Assembly (NCBI GenBank): GCA_020721025.1
Contig: DYNO01000055.1
Location: forward strand, 1-17,160
Length of the DNA: 17,160 nt
Direction of reading: 5' to 3'
Source of the DNA: Thiomargarita sp.
Lineage (GTDB): Bacteria > Pseudomonadota > Gammaproteobacteria > Beggiatoales > Beggiatoaceae
Below the pieces are notes generated by a model that had not been told where the DNA came from, searched no databases, and saw only the letters and a list, made by a program, of their open reading frames with translations. Every line of letters starts with the position of its first letter. The stretch's first letter is position 1. The translations under genes and the position numbers were made by a program. Shown in pieces: positions 15,965 to 17,160 of the stretch.

Positions 15965-16087
15965 GATATGGCTGAAGCACTGTAAAAAGATAATCCAAAC
16001 TTGTTGTTGAAACGGAAGCGCAGTCAGGTTCAACCGTGTTCAGCAGAAATGTAACAGTTATTGCAAATTGAAGAGCACTCTACTTTT

Positions 16088-16840
16088 ATGAATATTTTGG
16101 TCAGTAATGACGACGGTTATCAAGCCACAGGAATTATTTGTTTAGTTAAAAAGTTACGTGAATTAGGACATGAGGTGACAGTCGTCGCGCCCGACCGCAA
16201 TCGTAGCGGGGCAAGCAATTCATTGACATTGGATCGCCCTATTCGCGCCCGGATCGCTGACAATGGATTTATTTATGTTGATGGTACGCCAACGGATTGC
16301 GTTCATTTGGCTATCACTGGATTGCTTGAAAAACAACCCGATATCGTAATTGCGGGCATCAATGCTGGGCAAAATTTGGGAGATGACGCACTTTATTCTG
16401 GCACTGTGGCGGCGGCAATGGAAGGACGGTTTTTAGGCTCTCCCGCAATTGCCATATCATTAGCCGGGCGGGTATTTCAACATTTTGCGACTGCGGCTTG
16501 GGTTGTTGAACAGGTTTTGGCGCGGATGCAATTAAAAACGCTGACATTACCGATGAATACCATTTTAAGCATCAACGTTCCCGATGTGCCGCAAGAAGAA
16601 TTAAAAGGAATGGTCATCACGCATCTGGGTAATCGACATATTTCTGAACCTGCGATTAAAAGCCAAGACCCACGAGGTTTGCCCATTTATTGGGTTGGTG
16701 CGGCGGGCGGACCTCAAAATGCAACGCCGGGCAGCGATTTTCACGCAGTCACTCACGGTTGGGTGTCAATTACGCCATTACATGTAGATTTGACCAATTA
16801 TGCCGCGGTGGAAATCATGAAAACGTGGATATTAGATTAA
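16088..16840 (+). CDS. surE: 5'/3'-nucleotidase SurE
   Basis: SurE is a metal-dependent cytoplasmic nucleotidase that dephosphorylates nucleoside 5'- and 3'-monophosphates and is linked to stationary-phase survival. Starting at ATG 16088 gives 250 residues beginning MNILVSNDDG. A TTG 27 bases upstream keeps the frame but adds nine residues absent from the family, so I reject it. Metal ligands are visible: Asp8 and Asp9 in SNDDG, Ser40 in APDRNRSGASNSLTL and Asn92 in GINAGQNLGDD. Other family blocks are YSGTVAAAMEGRFLGSPAIA, INVPDVP, QDPRG with YWVG, and GWVSITPLHVDLT near the end. It follows the DUF484 gene by 123 bp. The common partners pcm, nlpD and rpoS are not downstream; the flank holds repeats and gene remnants. 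Confidence 0.97.
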   Translation: MNILVSNDDGYQATGIICLVKKLRELGHEVTVVAPDRNRSGASNSLTLDRPIRARIADNGFIYVDGTPTDCVHLAITGLLEKQPDIVIAGINAGQNLGDDALYSGTVAAAMEGRFLGSPAIAISLAGRVFQHFATAAWVVEQVLARMQLKTLTLPMNTILSINVPDVPQEELKGMVITHLGNRHISEPAIKSQDPRGLPIYWVGAAGGPQNATPGSDFHAVTHGWVSITPLHVDLTNYAAVEIMKTWILD

Positions 16841-16877
16841 AAACTCATTTCTCGCTTAAGAAGGGAATTTTAGTGAA

Positions 16878-16919
16878 ATGAAATTTATTTGGGATAAAAA
16901 TAAAGCGAACATTCTCTAG
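16878..16919 (+). pseudogene. N-terminal remnant resembling a BrnT-family toxin
   Basis: After a GAAGGGAA purine run, an ATG opens 13 codons, MKFIWDKNKANIL, and then TAG. BrnT ribonuclease toxins typically begin with a close variant of M-K-F-x-W-D-x-x-K. The TAG stop at 16917-16919 is also the first three bases of the long palindrome at 16917-16977, so the gene appears to be cut by that element. No BrnT continuation is seen beyond the palindrome. Thirteen residues is little evidence, and chance is possible. Confidence 0.4.
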
Positions 16920-16977
16920 ATTTTTTAAATAAAACAAATAGTTCCTCGTTCCAATTGTTTTATTTGATAAAAATCTA
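16917..16977. repeat. Long imperfect palindrome with TTCCTCGTTCC in its loop
   Basis: TAGATTTTT (16917-16925) pairs with AAAAATCTA (16969-16977), and AAATAAAACAA (16927-16937) pairs perfectly with TTGTTTTATTT (16955-16965). One unpaired base on the left and three on the right separate the two stems. The 17-base loop carries TTCCTCGTTCC (16942-16952), which recurs at 6774-6784. It lies 76 bp after the surE stop and could also act as a hairpin at the 3' end of the surE transcript. Confidence 0.55.
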
Positions 16978-17041
16978 TCGCATCGTCTTGTGTCACAATT
17001 TCTTAAGTCAATGGCTTTGACGCAGCGTATTGGAACAAGTC

Positions 17042-17075
17042 TGGAATTTAAATTTGAACTGCGTAACTCCTAAAG
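17042..17075 (-). repeat. Half copy of the TAGGAGTTACGCA repeat
   Basis: The reverse strand reads CTTTAGGAGTTACGCA (17075-17060), identical over 16 bases to 4220-4235. The plus-strand sequence leading up to it (GGAATTTAAATTTGAACT) parallels the internal tail at 4269-4286 (GGAATACAAATTTAAACT). No matching opposite end is seen within the window, so this is a solo end or a fragment. Confidence 0.5.
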
Positions 17076-17106
17076 AAATAAAAGGATTAATATATTTTGA
17101 TTTCAT
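17071..17106 (-). pseudogene. N-terminal remnant resembling an Rpn-family (PD-(D/E)XK transposase-like) nuclease
   Basis: On the minus strand an ATG at 17106-17104 opens MKSKYINPF, then diverges. Rpn/PDDEXK_2 proteins (recombination-promoting nuclease, putative transposase) characteristically begin with K-Y-I-N-P-F-T-D-F-x-F-K. Here the match stops after KYINPF, and two codons later the frame runs into the TAGGAGTTACGCA repeat. It looks like a gene start truncated by the repeat. The stretch of similarity is nine residues. Confidence 0.4.
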
Positions 17107-17160
17107 AGTGTTGTACTCATCATTGATTTTTAAACAGTTTAGCATAAAAAGACCTGACAG

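Larger units (their letters stand above)
16841..17160. other. 320-bp gene graveyard downstream of surE
   Basis: No intact gene is present. In order it holds a BrnT-like start on the plus strand, a long palindrome with a TTCCTCGTTCC loop, an inverted copy of a GTTCCAA-type motif (TTGGAACAAG, about 17030), a half copy of the TAGGAGTTACGCA element, and an Rpn-like gene start on the minus strand. The last bases, AAAGACCTGACAG, resemble one arm of a common palindromic repeat but are cut by the window edge. Confidence 0.5.

Noticed and set aside
16061..16087. TTG start nine codons upstream for SurE
   Set aside because: SurE proteins begin at the strand leading into SNDDG; the ATG at 16088 gives the family start.
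1..16919. A brnT/brnA pair formed by the two window ends
   Set aside because: The RHH-like gene and the BrnT-like remnant are nearly 17 kb apart and on opposite strands, so they do not form an operon.
1..17160. A CRISPR or Craspase-like system around the TPR-CHAT protein
   Set aside because: No repeat-spacer array and no cas gene is present, and the CHAT protein carries a signal peptide, which does not fit a cytoplasmic CRISPR partner.
17148..17160. Start of a GACCTGACAG palindromic repeat or terminator
   Set aside because: Only one arm is inside the window, so pairing cannot be shown.

Overview
The window reads as a chromosomal stretch of a moderately AT-rich gammaproteobacterium. UvrD, IscX, the YhdE-type Maf, SurE and the DUF484 protein are all close to the gammaproteobacterial versions of these families. 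The intergenic DNA is full of short dispersed repeats and dead gene starts, with motifs such as CTTTAGGAGTTACGCA and TTCCTCGTTCC. Together with a secreted TPR-CHAT protein and an MscK-type channel, this recalls large-genome filamentous sulfur bacteria (Thiotrichales, Beggiatoa-like). That placement is inference from general knowledge, not from a search.

Layout. Positions 1-10367 are all on the minus strand. In transcription order they are: a type II/IV secretion ATPase of the GspE/PilB/MshE family (8655-10367), Maf (7663-8259), a membrane-anchored DUF302 protein (6826-7491), UvrD (4437-6563), a TPR-CHAT caspase-like protein with a signal peptide (1840-4164), an OppA/DppA-type solute-binding lipoprotein (295-1773), and the first 51 codons of a small ribbon-helix-helix-like protein that runs off the left edge (1-154). 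Positions 10551-16840 are on the plus strand: iscX, a giant 1351-residue MscK-like mechanosensitive channel, a DUF484/GAF-like protein and surE. The two halves diverge from a 183-bp region at 10368-10550.

How the genes work together. Most are housekeeping or stress genes that sit near each other without forming a recognised pathway: DNA repair (uvrD), nucleotide house-cleaning (maf, surE), Fe-S assembly (iscX), osmotic safety valve (mscK-like) and envelope functions (lipoprotein, CHAT protein, DUF302 protein, pilus/secretion ATPase). The only plausible functional pair is the exported CHAT protein and the lipoprotein 66 bp downstream, which are likely co-transcribed.

Non-coding DNA carries the least ordinary signals. 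These are a 130-bp MITE-like element with terminal inverted repeats upstream of the CHAT gene, a related end fragment at the right edge, a long palindrome after surE, and two very short apparent gene starts (BrnT-toxin-like and Rpn-nuclease-like), each ending exactly where a repeat begins. I found no CRISPR array, tRNA, rRNA or complete insertion sequence, and no convincing new multi-gene system.
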